From positions 1 to 60,554 of the forward strand of contig JAFSDP010000016.1 of assembly GCA_017436185.1 (NCBI GenBank): 60,554 nt of DNA. The letters are read 5' to 3'. Shown here piece after piece: positions 52,310 through 60,554 of the stretch (position 1 is the first letter of the stretch; the number at the start of each line of letters is the position of its first letter). The notes under the pieces were generated by a model, which saw only the letters and a list, made by a program, of their open reading frames with translations, was not told where the DNA came from and did no database searches. The DNA is from Alistipes sp. (GTDB lineage: Bacteria; Bacteroidota; Bacteroidia; Bacteroidales; Rikenellaceae). Both the position numbers and the translations under genes were made by a program.

Positions 52310-53787
52310 TATTTGTGTCGCTTCATTCTCTCATACACGACCTCTTGTTGCTTATCTACATTTCGGATTTTGAATTGCAGCATCGCTCGGTCTGGGATAT
52401 AGTCGGGCACGAATGACCATAGTGCATTGATGACCTCGTCGATGTTGTTGTAGCCAATATCCTCCACCTCGCCAAAACATTCACCTCGGAAATAAACCCG
52501 GCCGTGAATGAGGTATTTGGGAGAGAACCGCTCGAATACATTCTCCTCCTCCTTTCTATCTCTGCTCGACTCGATATTCGTAAAGAATACGAGATTAACA
52601 ACCTCTTCGTTCAATTTCCAAGCAGGGGTGAAGTCAATTTTGATATAACCACGAGTGATCGTGTGGCCTGCTGCGTGGTTCATCGCAAAAGCTACATCAG
52701 CAATAGATGCGCCACAATCGTTCTGGGCGATCGTTCCCCAAGTGTGGCGAAAGGTGTAGGCCGAGTAACGATCCTCCTTTGCCATACCCATCGACTCGCA
52801 GATTTTTTTTATACCTAAATTTACATTGGCATTAAAGGAGTCGGAGGTAGAGTAACGACTGCGGAAGACGAAGAGGTATTCATCACCTTCGGGGGCGAGG
52901 TACTTCTCGATTGTCGGCTGAAGCATTGCAGGTACTCGTATCTCGAAGTATGCTTCGTCTCTGCGGAACTTTTGGGTCTTTGCACGCTTATAGGCGAGGA
53001 TGCCATTGCGATAATCCTCTTTCTTCATTCGGTAGAGATCGACAGTATTGATACCTGCGAGACATAGCGTCATCAACGCCACATCACGCCCAAGCTCCGG
53101 AATGGGCGACTTCATTTTGCTTTCTGGGATCGGAGCAGAGAAAAATGCACGACACTCCTGTGGGGTGATTGCCAACTTCTGTGGTCGCTCCGACTTCGGA
53201 ATTTGCACCACTCGCCACGGATCATTCTTGATTCGCAGGATGCCGTTGTCGTAGTCGTTGTAGTAGAGCTGGGCACTCTTGAATACTTGACGTAGGCATA
53301 TCGGGTACATCTCCTTTGCTCGGTGGGTGTGCGCAAGCGACTTAATCCAAGCGTTAATGAACGTGGATGTGAGTTGCGAGAAGTTCACCTTGTTCGTGCC
53401 GGCAAAGAGTTCGAGGCTCTTCAACGCCAGCGAATAGTTCTTGGCTGTGCGTTCTTGGTCCTTGTTGATGAGTTGGTCGATGTGCCGACGAGCAAAAAGA
53501 CTAAACGAGATTTCTGCCTCACCAGACTCAAGGTATCTCACGACCTCGGTAAGGCTCCAATTCCTCGTGTCCACCTTATTGAGCATTTCAACGTATTCGA
53601 CGATGCGGTCGGAGCAATACTTCTGAATATAGGGGTCATTTACCTCTCCTTGCTTCGAGACTGCCGATTTCGATGCGAGTTTTCCCGTCTTCACATACTT
53701 AACATCGCCTCCGTGTCCGATGCGAATATAGACGGGATAAAAGCCATCTTTGCGCTGTTTTCTAACGCACACTTTGAAAGTAGCCAT
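52309..53787 (-). CDS. int: Tyrosine recombinase (integrase)
   Basis: 492 aa. N-terminal beta arm-binding-like domain (about 1-45), SAM-like core-binding domain (about 90-200), catalytic domain with R347 in TFRHTWGT, H371/H375 and the nucleophile Y381 in HTITRGY. The box I segment reads LAGINTVDL where Arg is usual; this variation is known to me in some Bacteroidetes integrases. An unusual extension of about 110 residues follows the Tyr. Expected to recombine at the site beside ppdK. Confidence 0.92.
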   Translation of the reverse strand: MATFKVCVRKQRKDGFYPVYIRIGHGGDVKYVKTGKLASKSAVSKQGEVNDPYIQKYCSDRIVEYVEMLNKVDTRNWSLTEVVRYLESGEAEISFSLFARRHIDQLINKDQERTAKNYSLALKSLELFAGTNKVNFSQLTSTFINAWIKSLAHTHRAKEMYPICLRQVFKSAQLYYNDYDNGILRIKNDPWRVVQIPKSERPQKLAITPQECRAFFSAPIPESKMKSPIPELGRDVALMTLCLAGINTVDLYRMKKEDYRNGILAYKRAKTQKFRRDEAYFEIRVPAMLQPTIEKYLAPEGDEYLFVFRSRYSTSDSFNANVNLGIKKICESMGMAKEDRYSAYTFRHTWGTIAQNDCGASIADVAFAMNHAAGHTITRGYIKIDFTPAWKLNEEVVNLVFFTNIESSRDRKEEENVFERFSPKYLIHGRVYFRGECFGEVEDIGYNNIDEVINALWSFVPDYIPDRAMLQFKIRNVDKQQEVVYERMKRHK

Positions 53788-53803
53788 AAATCAATTAGTT
53801 ATA

Positions 53804-53878
53804 GGTGTAAGTTTTGGTGTAAGTTCGGTGTAAAGCACCCCTCGTTTTGGTGTAAGTTTGGTGTAAGTTTTTCGGTGT
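53804..53878. repeat. GGTGTAAGTT direct repeats, candidate integrase arm sites
   Basis: GGTGTAA begins at 53804, 53816, 53827, 53849 and 53860, with a degenerate GGTGT at 53874. Spacings (12, 11, 22, 11 bp) keep one DNA face. They lie between int and the putative att core. Confidence 0.7.
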
Positions 53879-53880
53879 CA

Positions 53881-53903
53881 TTCTGCACGAAAAGCGTGTA
53901 GAA
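53881..53903. other. Candidate attachment core at the phage-host junction
   Basis: TTCTGCACG and CGTGTAGAA form a 9-bp inverted repeat with one mismatch around a 5-bp spacer (AAAAG), the usual form of a tyrosine-recombinase core. It is 10 bp from the tail of the ppdK terminator. The partner site is outside the window. Confidence 0.5.
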
Positions 53904-53912
53904 TGCGTATTT

Positions 53913-53954
53913 AAGAAAAGGCGGTAGAAGCCCTTGTGGGGTCACTCTACCGCC
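53913..53954 (-). terminator. Terminator of ppdK
   Basis: GGCGGTAGA and TCTACCGCC (53946-53954 with 53920-53928) with an inner CCC/GGG pairing, then TTTTCTT on the minus strand. Confidence 0.85.
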
Positions 53955-53979
53955 TAATCTACTGATAATTAAGCACTTT

Positions 53980-56709
53980 TTACTTCTGATTTAGTGCGGC
54001 GTGTGCCGCAGCCAGACGTGCGATAGGCACGCGGAAGGGCGAGCAGCTCACGTAGTTCAGGCCTGCGTAGTGGCAGAACTCTACCGACGAAGGCTCACCA
54101 CCGTGCTCACCGCAGATACCGCACTTCAGGTTGTCGCGCGTACCACGACCCTTGAATACGGCCTCGCGAATCAGCTGACCAACACCGTTGCGGTCCAGAA
54201 TCTGGAACGGGTCGTTCTTCAGGATGCCCTTCTCGAGGTAGATAGGCAGGAACTTCGAAATATCGTCACGCGAGAAACCAAGCGTCATCTGCGTCAGGTC
54301 GTTCGTACCGAACGAGAAGAACTGGGCTACCTCGGCGATCTGGTTAGCCGTAACAGCTGCACGGGGAACCTCGATCATCGTACCTACCATATAGTCAATC
54401 TTATCGTTACGCTCCGAGAATACCTGCTCGGCCGTCTTGTCGATGATGTTCTTCTGGTAGCGCAGCTCCTTGTGGTTACCTACCAGCGGAACCATAATCT
54501 CAACGTGTACATCTACACCCGTAGCCTTCACGTTCATAGCGGCCTCGATGATGGCACGTGCCTGCATCTCCGTGATCTCGGGATAGGTATTGCCCAGACG
54601 GCAACCACGGTGACCCAGCATCGGGTTGAACTCGGCCAGAGCCTCTACCTTGGCGATGATCTTCTCAACGGGTACACCCATCTCCTCGGCCATCTCCTGC
54701 TGACCCTTCAGATCGTGGGGTACGAACTCGTGCAAGGGGGGATCCAAGAGACGTACAGTCACGGGGTGACCCTTCATGGCCTTGAACAGACCCTCGAAGT
54801 CGCCACGCTGGATCGGCAGCAGCTTGTTCAGGGCTACACGGCGGCCGGCCTCATCGTCCGACAGAATCATTTCACGGATAGCCTTGATACGGTCGCCCTC
54901 GAAGAACATGTGCTCCGTACGGCACAGACCGATACCCTCGGCACCAAACTCAAAGGCCTGGGCTGCATCCTTCGGCGTATCGGCGTTGGCGCGAACCTTC
55001 AGTACTGAGTACTTACCGGCCAGCTCCATCAGCTTACCGAAGTCACCGCTCAGGTCGGCAGCGCGCGTAGCTACCTCACCGAGGTAAACCTCACCCGTCG
55101 AACCGTTGAGCGAAATCCAATCGCCCTCCTTAACCGTTACACCGTCAACCTTGATCGTGCGAGCCTTGTAGTCGATCTCCAGCTCACCGGCACCCGATAC
55201 GCAGCACTTACCCATACCACGGGCAACTACGGCTGCGTGCGAGGTCATACCACCGCGAGCGGTCAGAATACCGGCAGCATCCAACATACCCTTCAGGTCC
55301 TCGGGCGAGGTCTCGATACGCACCAGGATAGCGCGCTGACCCGTCTCGGCCAGAACCTTGGCAGCATCGTCGGCGAAGAATACAACGGGACCCGTAGCGG
55401 CACCCGGCGATGCGGGCAGACCCTTCGTGATCACCTTGGCCGAAGCGATGGCCTTCTTATCGAATACGGGGTGGAGCAGCTCGTCGAGCTTGGCGGGCTC
55501 GCAACGCAGTACGGCCGTCTTCTCGTCGATCATACCCTCGCGGAGCATATCCATAGCGATCTTCACCATGGCAGCACCCGTGCGCTTACCGTTGCGGCAC
55601 TGCAGCATCCAGAGTTTACCGTCCTGGATCGTGAACTCGATGTCCTGCATATCGCGGTAGTGATCCTCGAGGTGGTTCTGGATAGCGTCCAGCTCCTTGT
55701 AAACCTCGGGCATTACCTCCTCGAGCGAAGGATACTTGGCTACGCGCTCCTCCTCCGAGATGTTCTGAGCCTTGGCCCAACGACGCGAACCCTCGATCGT
55801 AATCTGCTGCGGCGTGCGGATACCGGCAACCACGTCCTCGCCCTGAGCGTTAATGAGGTACTCACCGTTGAAGATGTCCTCACCCGTTGCGGCGTCACGC
55901 GAGAAGGCTACACCCGTTGCCGAGTTGTCACCCATGTTACCGAATACCATGGCCATAACCGATACGGCCGTACCCCACTCGGCGGGGATGTTGTTGAGCT
56001 TACGATACAGGATGGCGCGATCGTTCATCCACGAACCGAACACGGCGCAGATAGCACCCCAAAGCTGCTCCCAGGGGCAAGCGGGGAAGTCCTTGCCGGT
56101 CGAAGCCTTTACGGCGGCCTTGAACGAAGCTACCAGCTCCTTCAGATCCTCTACCGTGAGGTCGGTATCCTTCGTGATACCGCGCTTCTCCTTCTGCTTC
56201 TCGATGATCTCCTCGAAGGGATCCTGATCCTCCTTCGAAGCGGGCTTCATCTCGAGTACTACGTCACCGTACATCTGTACGAAACGGCGGTACGAGTCCC
56301 ATGCGAACCAGGGGTTGCCGCTGAGCTTGGCCATAGCCTCTACAGCCTCGTCGTTCATACCCAGGTTGAGGATCGTATCCATCATACCGGGCATCGAAGC
56401 GCGAGCACCCGAACGTACCGACAGCAGCAGGGGCTGCTGCTTGTCACCGAACTTGCGGCCGGTCAGCTTCTCAATGTTAGCCACGGCCTTCTCTACCTCG
56501 GGCTTGAGCAGCTCTACGACTGCCTCCTTACCCTGTGCGTAGTACTCGGCGCAGGTGTCCGTCGTGATCGTGAAACCCGGAGGTACGGGCATACCGATGA
56601 GGTTCATCTCAGCGAGGTTTGCACCCTTACCACCCAGCAGCTCACGCATCTTACCATTACCCTCGGCCTCTTTGTTACCGAAGGTATAAACTCGTTTTAC
56701 GTCTGCCAT
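53980..56709 (-). CDS. ppdK: Pyruvate, phosphate dikinase
   Basis: 909 aa. It converts pyruvate, ATP and phosphate to PEP, AMP and PPi, or the reverse, in central metabolism. N-terminal ATP-grasp region (GGKGANLAEMNLIGMPVPPG near residue 28), the phosphorylated His H491 in GGMTSHAAVVARGMG, and the C-terminal PEP-binding barrel with C863/C866 in CGICGEHGG. Typical length for the bacterial enzyme. It flanks the prophage and appears intact. Confidence 0.97.
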   Translation of the reverse strand: MADVKRVYTFGNKEAEGNGKMRELLGGKGANLAEMNLIGMPVPPGFTITTDTCAEYYAQGKEAVVELLKPEVEKAVANIEKLTGRKFGDKQQPLLLSVRSGARASMPGMMDTILNLGMNDEAVEAMAKLSGNPWFAWDSYRRFVQMYGDVVLEMKPASKEDQDPFEEIIEKQKEKRGITKDTDLTVEDLKELVASFKAAVKASTGKDFPACPWEQLWGAICAVFGSWMNDRAILYRKLNNIPAEWGTAVSVMAMVFGNMGDNSATGVAFSRDAATGEDIFNGEYLINAQGEDVVAGIRTPQQITIEGSRRWAKAQNISEEERVAKYPSLEEVMPEVYKELDAIQNHLEDHYRDMQDIEFTIQDGKLWMLQCRNGKRTGAAMVKIAMDMLREGMIDEKTAVLRCEPAKLDELLHPVFDKKAIASAKVITKGLPASPGAATGPVVFFADDAAKVLAETGQRAILVRIETSPEDLKGMLDAAGILTARGGMTSHAAVVARGMGKCCVSGAGELEIDYKARTIKVDGVTVKEGDWISLNGSTGEVYLGEVATRAADLSGDFGKLMELAGKYSVLKVRANADTPKDAAQAFEFGAEGIGLCRTEHMFFEGDRIKAIREMILSDDEAGRRVALNKLLPIQRGDFEGLFKAMKGHPVTVRLLDPPLHEFVPHDLKGQQEMAEEMGVPVEKIIAKVEALAEFNPMLGHRGCRLGNTYPEITEMQARAIIEAAMNVKATGVDVHVEIMVPLVGNHKELRYQKNIIDKTAEQVFSERNDKIDYMVGTMIEVPRAAVTANQIAEVAQFFSFGTNDLTQMTLGFSRDDISKFLPIYLEKGILKNDPFQILDRNGVGQLIREAVFKGRGTRDNLKCGICGEHGGEPSSVEFCHYAGLNYVSCSPFRVPIARLAAAHAALNQK

Positions 56710-56797
56710 AAAATGATAGTGTTATTAAAAAAATATTGAAAATTGTTTGTTGTTTTTATCTTTTTGCTAAAAATCTTGCTCCACAAACTGCGGATTG

Positions 56798-56828
56798 CGA
56801 ATATAGTATATTTTTTTGGTCTGTGCAA
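56798..56828 (-). promoter_or_regulatory. Host-type promoter of ppdK
   Basis: TTG (56828-56826) and TATATTCG (56805-56798), one base from TAnnTTTG, with 20 bp between. It lacks the phage box. The leader is long and AT-rich (about 85 nt). Confidence 0.5.
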
Positions 56829-56835
56829 GAAAAAA

Positions 56836-57639
56836 CTACTCAATTTCGCACCAGAGGGGCAGGTAAGCCCCTACACCTTTGGTGTAGCGGTTGCCGCTGT
56901 AGGTGGGAAGCGGCTCTGCGGTGCGCTCATCGAGCCACTCGCGGCGAATCACTACTGCCCCCTCATGACCACGGAGGGGCGAGCGTGTGAAGATGCGATC
57001 GCGCATCCGCCAACGCCCGCGGTAGATGCGGTTGCCCTGTCCGCGACGAGCCGCCGCGGCGAGGCAGTCATGCAGCCCGTAGGCTGTAGCATCGAGGTTG
57101 TAGAGCTTCCCTGCTACCAGCATGCCCCGTTCGGGATGGCGCTCGATCAGCTCCTTGATGTGCAGGTCGGCAAAGCGACTTTCGGAGCATAGCACAAGAT
57201 TGACCGTATCCCTGCCGATGCGCGCCTCGATGATCAGGGCCGCTCGTTGTGCCTCGGCATGCAGGGGCTCCAGCCGATCGGCCAGGTAGAGCAGGGCAAA
57301 GTCCATGCCGTCGAAGGAGTTAATTGTGCGGTGGAGATAGGTGTAGTCGCCCTTTAGGCGCAGGGCGATATCGCGCACCACCTGCTCACTCTCCACACCA
57401 TAGAGCGCCACGGCATCGCATCGGAGCGAGTCGATGACGGCAACAACCTGATTTACTTTTCGTTCGTAGCGTGTCGAGTCCCACTTATAGCGCCCCTCGG
57501 GCGTGAACTCCGTATCGTCGTAGAAGAGCGACGGCTCGGTATCATAGAGCCGATCGACATCGTAATAGGCAAACCGCAGTTGCGCAACGAGGGGTTGCGT
57601 GATGGTAATCAGTGTGAGTGATAGGAGAATACGCCACAT
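56836..57639 (-). CDS. Secreted endonuclease/exonuclease/phosphatase-like protein
   Basis: 267 aa from the ATG at 57639, overlapping nothing; the longer frame is unlikely because the signal peptide (MWRILLSLTLITITQPLVAQ) starts here. LRFAYYDVDRLYDTEPS and YGVESEQVVRD stand where the Bacteroidetes EEP family has YNVENLFD and EVEN, so the first Asn is replaced by Asp. FDGMDFALLY and RWRMRDRIF match later motifs. Activity may be reduced or altered. Confidence 0.7.
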   Translation of the reverse strand: MWRILLSLTLITITQPLVAQLRFAYYDVDRLYDTEPSLFYDDTEFTPEGRYKWDSTRYERKVNQVVAVIDSLRCDAVALYGVESEQVVRDIALRLKGDYTYLHRTINSFDGMDFALLYLADRLEPLHAEAQRAALIIEARIGRDTVNLVLCSESRFADLHIKELIERHPERGMLVAGKLYNLDATAYGLHDCLAAAARRGQGNRIYRGRWRMRDRIFTRSPLRGHEGAVVIRREWLDERTAEPLPTYSGNRYTKGVGAYLPLWCEIE

Positions 57640-57641
57640 GG

Positions 57642-57869
57642 TTAGAGCGGCTTTTCGGGTAGAAAATCGCGGGGCGAGCAACCAAGATATTTGGCAATTT
57701 CGTTGAGGTGTGTCGGGCTGTACTTTACATCGCATTTCGGACTTTCCACCTGCCCGATGAAACCACGCGATACACCAATCCAGCTTCCCAACATCGCTTG
57801 CGAGATATGTTGCTCGCGTCGCATCTTGCGGACAGCATCAATAATGTATTGATCGATTGGCGAAATCAT
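57642..57869 (-). CDS. XRE-family HTH regulator
   Basis: 75 aa from the ATG at 57869 (MISPIDQYIIDAVRKMRREQ). HTH helices at about 18-40 (HISQAMLGSWIGVSRGFIGQVES) and an ending CSPRDFLPEKP typical of a small Bacteroidetes regulator. It ends 2 bp before the EEP-like gene and may control it. Confidence 0.85.
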   Translation of the reverse strand: MISPIDQYIIDAVRKMRREQHISQAMLGSWIGVSRGFIGQVESPKCDVKYSPTHLNEIAKYLGCSPRDFLPEKPL

Positions 57870-57887
57870 GGCATACTTTCTTTCCCA

Positions 57888-57895
57888 CAAAGCTA
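57888..57895 (-). promoter_or_regulatory. TAnnTTTG element before the XRE gene
   Basis: TAGCTTTG (57895-57888) 18 bp upstream of the ATG at 57869. No clear upstream TTG at the usual distance. Confidence 0.4.
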
Positions 57896-58026
57896 AATAT
57901 CATGCCATTTTATATGCATCGGTATACCTTGCAATGTTAGTTCTGCCTAACATTTTGCGAGGGATAGAATTTTGTCGCAGCTCCCCAACCGTTCATAGTA
58001 TTACCCAAGGAGCGAAGCGACTAAGC

Positions 58027-58217
58027 CCTCCTTATCAAAGGAGGGTTTGGGAGGATTGTCTATATTTTTTTATATTGATTGGCTTTGTCAAATCTTTTTT
58101 CAGCCTTTTGTAGCCGCCTTTAGGTGGCTTTGAAAAAGAGAAATCCACCTCCAAGCCTTGCTTGGGAAGGTGGATTTCTCTTTTTCAAATCGGTTGCCAT
58201 TGGCAACCAAAAGGCTG
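58027..58217. repeat. Nested hairpin element in the 389-bp gap before mnmA
   Basis: The gap 57870-58258 holds no gene. CCCTCCTT/AAGGAGGG (58030s) is followed by nested repeats: an outer CAGCCTTTTG (58101-58110) with CAAAAGGCTG (58208-58217) and an inner perfect 22-bp pair (58129-58150 with 58168-58189), plus GGTTGCC/GGCAACC. It resembles a MITE- or REP-type intergenic element or a bidirectional terminator. Confidence 0.55.
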
Positions 58218-58258
58218 ACACGCTTTATTGTGACCGCAATAATTTTGAATTTGCGAAT

Positions 58259-59464
58259 CTATTCGCAAATCACCCCCGAGGCGATCAGCTCCTCGTCGTC
58301 GTACAGGGCGGCAAATTGGCCGGCCGTGATGCCGCGTTGCGGTTCGTCGAACAGTAGGTAGAAGCCCCCTGCACGGTGGTAGAGGGTCGCTTGTTGCAGC
58401 GGCTGGCGATAGCGGATGCGCACCAGGCAGCGGAGCGTATCGCCCTCCGCAATAGCGCGATCGGGATCGACCCAATGCATCGCCTCACGCTCAATCTTCA
58501 ACGCGGGTCGCCAAAGACCGCGGTGGCCATCCCCCTCGCCCACATAGATCACATTCTCGGCAACATCCGTGGCGAGGATGAAGAGCGACTCTTTGCGCCC
58601 GCCGATGCCAAGCCCCTTGCGCTGCCCGATCGTGTAGAAATGGGCACCGTTGTGCGTGCCGATCTTCTTGCCGTCGCGCACCGTGTAGTGCCACCCCTCG
58701 GCGAGTGCTTCGAGGAGTTCATCGCTTGGCTCATCATCGGATGGTGTATAGTGGGGACGGCGGTCGAACTTCGGCCACTCCTGCTTGATTTCGTGGACGT
58801 TACCAACCTTCTTGGCTAGCTTTTGCTGGAGGAAGGTCGGCAGATCGACCTTGCCCACAAAGCAGATGCCCTGCGAATCTTTGCGCTTGGCCGTGGCAAG
58901 CCCCTGCTCGGTGGCGATGCGCCGAACCTCGGGCTTTAAGAGGTGACCGATCGGGAAGAGGGCGTAGCGGAGCTGCTCCTGCGTGAGTTGGCAGAGGAAG
59001 TAACTTTGATCTTTGTTGGGGTCCGAGCCGGCGAGGAGGTGGTAACGCTCCGTGCCGTCGGGGAGGGTAGTGGTCGTTTTACGGCAATAGTGGCCCGTGG
59101 CAACATAGTCGGCACCGAGCTTGAGCGCCTCTTTTAGGAAGACGTCGAATTTGATTTCGCGGTTGCAGAGCACATCGGGATTGGGGGTGCGCCCCGCCTC
59201 GTACTCCGCGAACATGTACTCCACCACGCGCCGACGATACTCCTCCGAGAGATCCACGACGCGCAGCGCAATATCGAGCTTCTTGGCCACCAGCTCGGCA
59301 AATACGCGGTCGTCGTGCCAGGGGCAGTCGCCCTCCAGCGTGCCGGTCGTATCGTGCCAATTGACCATGAAGAGGCCGATCACCTCGTGCCCCTCCGCCT
59401 TGAGCAGATAGGCCGCTACCGAGGAGTCCACGCCACCCGAAAGTCCAACTACTACGCGCGCCAT
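58259..59464 (-). CDS. mnmA: tRNA-uridine 2-thiolase MnmA
   Basis: 401 aa. Thiolates U34 of tRNA-Lys, Glu and Gln in the cytoplasm. PP-loop SGGVDSS at 9-15, catalytic C100 (NPDVLCN) and C201 (GICFVG) as in other MnmA, tRNA-binding C-terminal beta domains. Lies 6 bp after rimM in translation order, forming a translation-gene cluster. Confidence 0.97.
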   Translation of the reverse strand: MARVVVGLSGGVDSSVAAYLLKAEGHEVIGLFMVNWHDTTGTLEGDCPWHDDRVFAELVAKKLDIALRVVDLSEEYRRRVVEYMFAEYEAGRTPNPDVLCNREIKFDVFLKEALKLGADYVATGHYCRKTTTTLPDGTERYHLLAGSDPNKDQSYFLCQLTQEQLRYALFPIGHLLKPEVRRIATEQGLATAKRKDSQGICFVGKVDLPTFLQQKLAKKVGNVHEIKQEWPKFDRRPHYTPSDDEPSDELLEALAEGWHYTVRDGKKIGTHNGAHFYTIGQRKGLGIGGRKESLFILATDVAENVIYVGEGDGHRGLWRPALKIEREAMHWVDPDRAIAEGDTLRCLVRIRYRQPLQQATLYHRAGGFYLLFDEPQRGITAGQFAALYDDEELIASGVICE

Positions 59465-59470
59465 AACTTG

Positions 59471-59983
59471 TTAATCGATAAGTCCTTCGGGGAGGATGAA
59501 TTTGATCTGTCCGCGCTCGAAGTCGATGCCGCCGATCATCTCGTCCACCGCCGGAACGAGTACCTCGCGCCCCTCGATGTCGAGTTCGAACAGGGGGTTG
59601 ATTTCGCTGTCGATGTAGTCCGCCACCTCGCCCGAGAAGGTGCGCTCCGTGCCCATTTCGAGGATTGTGGCACGGAAGCCGATGAGGTCTTCGAGGTAGA
59701 ACTCATCCTCCTCGCGCTCCTCGGCCTCCAGCTCGATCGAGAACTCCTTGCCCAGCAGCTCCTCGGCTCGGCGCTCGGTGTCCATGTCGGCAAAGCGCAC
59801 CGAGGCTCCCGAAGCCCCCACATAGTCGAATTCGTCGCAGTAGAGGGGCACCTCCAGCCCGTCGATCTCGACGATGAGCGGGGTGGTTTGGGGGTTGAAA
59901 TCCTCGGGGAACGACTCGTAGAGTGTCAGGCGCAGGCCTCCGCCCGTGCCAAAGAGTTTATTGATGCGACCACAAAGCGTCAT
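59471..59983 (-). CDS. rimM: Ribosome maturation factor RimM
   Basis: 170 aa. Assembly factor for the 30S head. N-terminal beta domain with FNPQTTPLIVEIDGLEVPLY, a C-terminal PRC-type domain with DLIGFRATILEMG and FILPEGLID end. Usual length, and next to rpsP, the S16 gene, as in many bacteria. Confidence 0.93.
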   Translation of the reverse strand: MTLCGRINKLFGTGGGLRLTLYESFPEDFNPQTTPLIVEIDGLEVPLYCDEFDYVGASGASVRFADMDTERRAEELLGKEFSIELEAEEREEDEFYLEDLIGFRATILEMGTERTFSGEVADYIDSEINPLFELDIEGREVLVPAVDEMIGGIDFERGQIKFILPEGLID

Positions 59984-60046
59984 GACAAATTCAAAGTTTA
60001 GAATTCAGCATTCAAAATTAGTGAATTTCGAACAAAAAAACAAAAT

Positions 60047-60076
60047 AAGAGGCCGCTCCTTTCGGAACAGCCTCTT
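60047..60076 (-). terminator. Terminator of rpsP
   Basis: On the minus strand AAGAGGCTGTTCC, loop GAAA, GGAGCGGCCTCTT, then a T-rich run. Confidence 0.85.
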
Positions 60077-60097
60077 TTTCGGTAAGCGGTCAAGGAA

Positions 60098-60554
60098 TTA
60101 CTCCTCAACAGCAGCCTCCGTAGCCTCCTCGGCAGCCTCAGCAGCGGCCTCGGCAGCAGCAGCCTCAGCGGCAGCCTTCTTCTCGGCGATAGCCTTGGCA
60201 CGCTCCTCGTTTACCTTAGCCTCGGCAGCCAGACGAGCCTTCTCGGCCGACTTGGCATCCGATGCGAGCTTCGAGGTCTTAGCCTCGATCTTACCCGACT
60301 TGGCCTCTGCCCACTTGTTGAAGCGAGCCTCAGCCTCAGCCTCGGTGAATGCGCCCTTAGCTACACCACCCAGCAGGTGCTTCTTGTAGAGTACACCCTT
60401 GTACGAGAGGATGGCACGGCAGGTGTCCGTAGGTTGTGCGCCTTTGAGTAACCAACCCAGTGCTTGCTCGAAGTTCAGGTCGATCGTAGCAGGATTCGTG
60501 TTGGGGTTGTAGGTACCCAACTTCTCGATGAATTTACCATCACGTGGCGCTCTG
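60098..60554 (-). CDS. rpsP: 30S ribosomal protein S16, 5' end outside window
   Basis: The visible 152 codons read [20 protein letters not shown], then [20 protein letters not shown], typical S16. It continues with an Ala/Glu/Lys-rich C-terminal tail of about 65 residues, as in other Bacteroidetes S16 proteins. The N-terminal start lies beyond the right window edge. Confidence 0.95.
   Translation of the reverse strand, partial: RAPRDGKFIEKLGTYNPNTNPATIDLNFEQALGWLLKGAQPTDTCRAILSYKGVLYKKHLLGGVAKGAFTEAEAEARFNKWAEAKSGKIEAKTSKLASDAKSAEKARLAAEAKVNEERAKAIAEKKAAAEAAAAEAAAEAAEEATEAAVEE

Noticed and set aside
53788..53979. Small gene between integrase and ppdK
   Set aside because: The space is filled by repeats, an inverted-repeat core and the ppdK terminator; no plausible frame.
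55237..56739. 500-codon plus-strand frame opposite ppdK
   Set aside because: ppdK is complete with catalytic residues; the opposite frame is His/Leu/Arg-rich shadow sequence.

Overview
The window is the right-hand part of a temperate Bacteroidales phage genome (about 1-53,900) joined to host chromosome (about 53,900-60,554). Host assignment rests on the Bacteroidetes-type promoter element TAnnTTTG, the phage protein families seen, and host genes (ppdK, mnmA, rimM, rpsP) of Bacteroidetes type. The more GC-rich host segment would fit Alistipes or another Rikenellaceae, but that is an inference. The left phage end, and with it any repressor and the other attachment site, lies outside the window.

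Layout. 1-11,903 (+): early/middle operon. It has a RecT-like annealing protein, YqaJ exonuclease, SSB, NinB-like protein, HU, VRR-NUC nuclease and a replication-type protein, then a C5-methyltransferase-like protein, MazG-like enzyme, two tRNAs, YopX protein, a frameshifted adenine methyltransferase and many small or membrane proteins packed with ATGA overlaps. 11,961-14,759 (+): a large virion protein. 14,830-31,121 (-): tail/neck and virion genes, a DnaA-like HTH regulator, the lysis cassette (holin, GH108 muramidase, small membrane proteins), a 1776-aa fibre-like protein, major capsid and scaffold. 31,246-33,794 (+): a candidate small terminase subunit and TerL. 33,824-51,854 (-): portal and three ejection-type proteins, one of them 4768 aa. 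51,946-52,236 (+): a second small-terminase candidate. 52,309-53,787 (-): integrase, followed by direct repeats and a likely att core beside the ppdK terminator. 53,980-60,554 (-): host ppdK, a secreted EEP-like protein, an XRE regulator, mnmA, rimM and rpsP (cut by the window edge).

No tail tape-measure or major tail protein is recognisable. The portal is followed by ejection-type proteins, so a podovirus-like particle is the best guess.

Main discoveries from direct reading. (1) A phage promoter family: an upstream box GTTAATAAATAAA whose first base lies exactly 36 bp before a TAnnTTTG element, at six places, each in front of a virion or packaging gene. (2) Two of these promoters have their TAnnTTTG inside an intrinsic terminator hairpin whose T tract abuts the next ATG, which looks like an insulating terminator-promoter module. 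(3) Both DNA methyltransferase genes carry homopolymer tracts (G9 in frame, C8 out of frame), which suggests phase-variable modification. (4) The 4768-aa protein carries four separate HExxH/HExxxH metallopeptidase-type motifs plus an ADP-ribosyltransferase-like domain. (5) An array of 11-bp repeats lies between the DnaA-like regulator and the operon after it.
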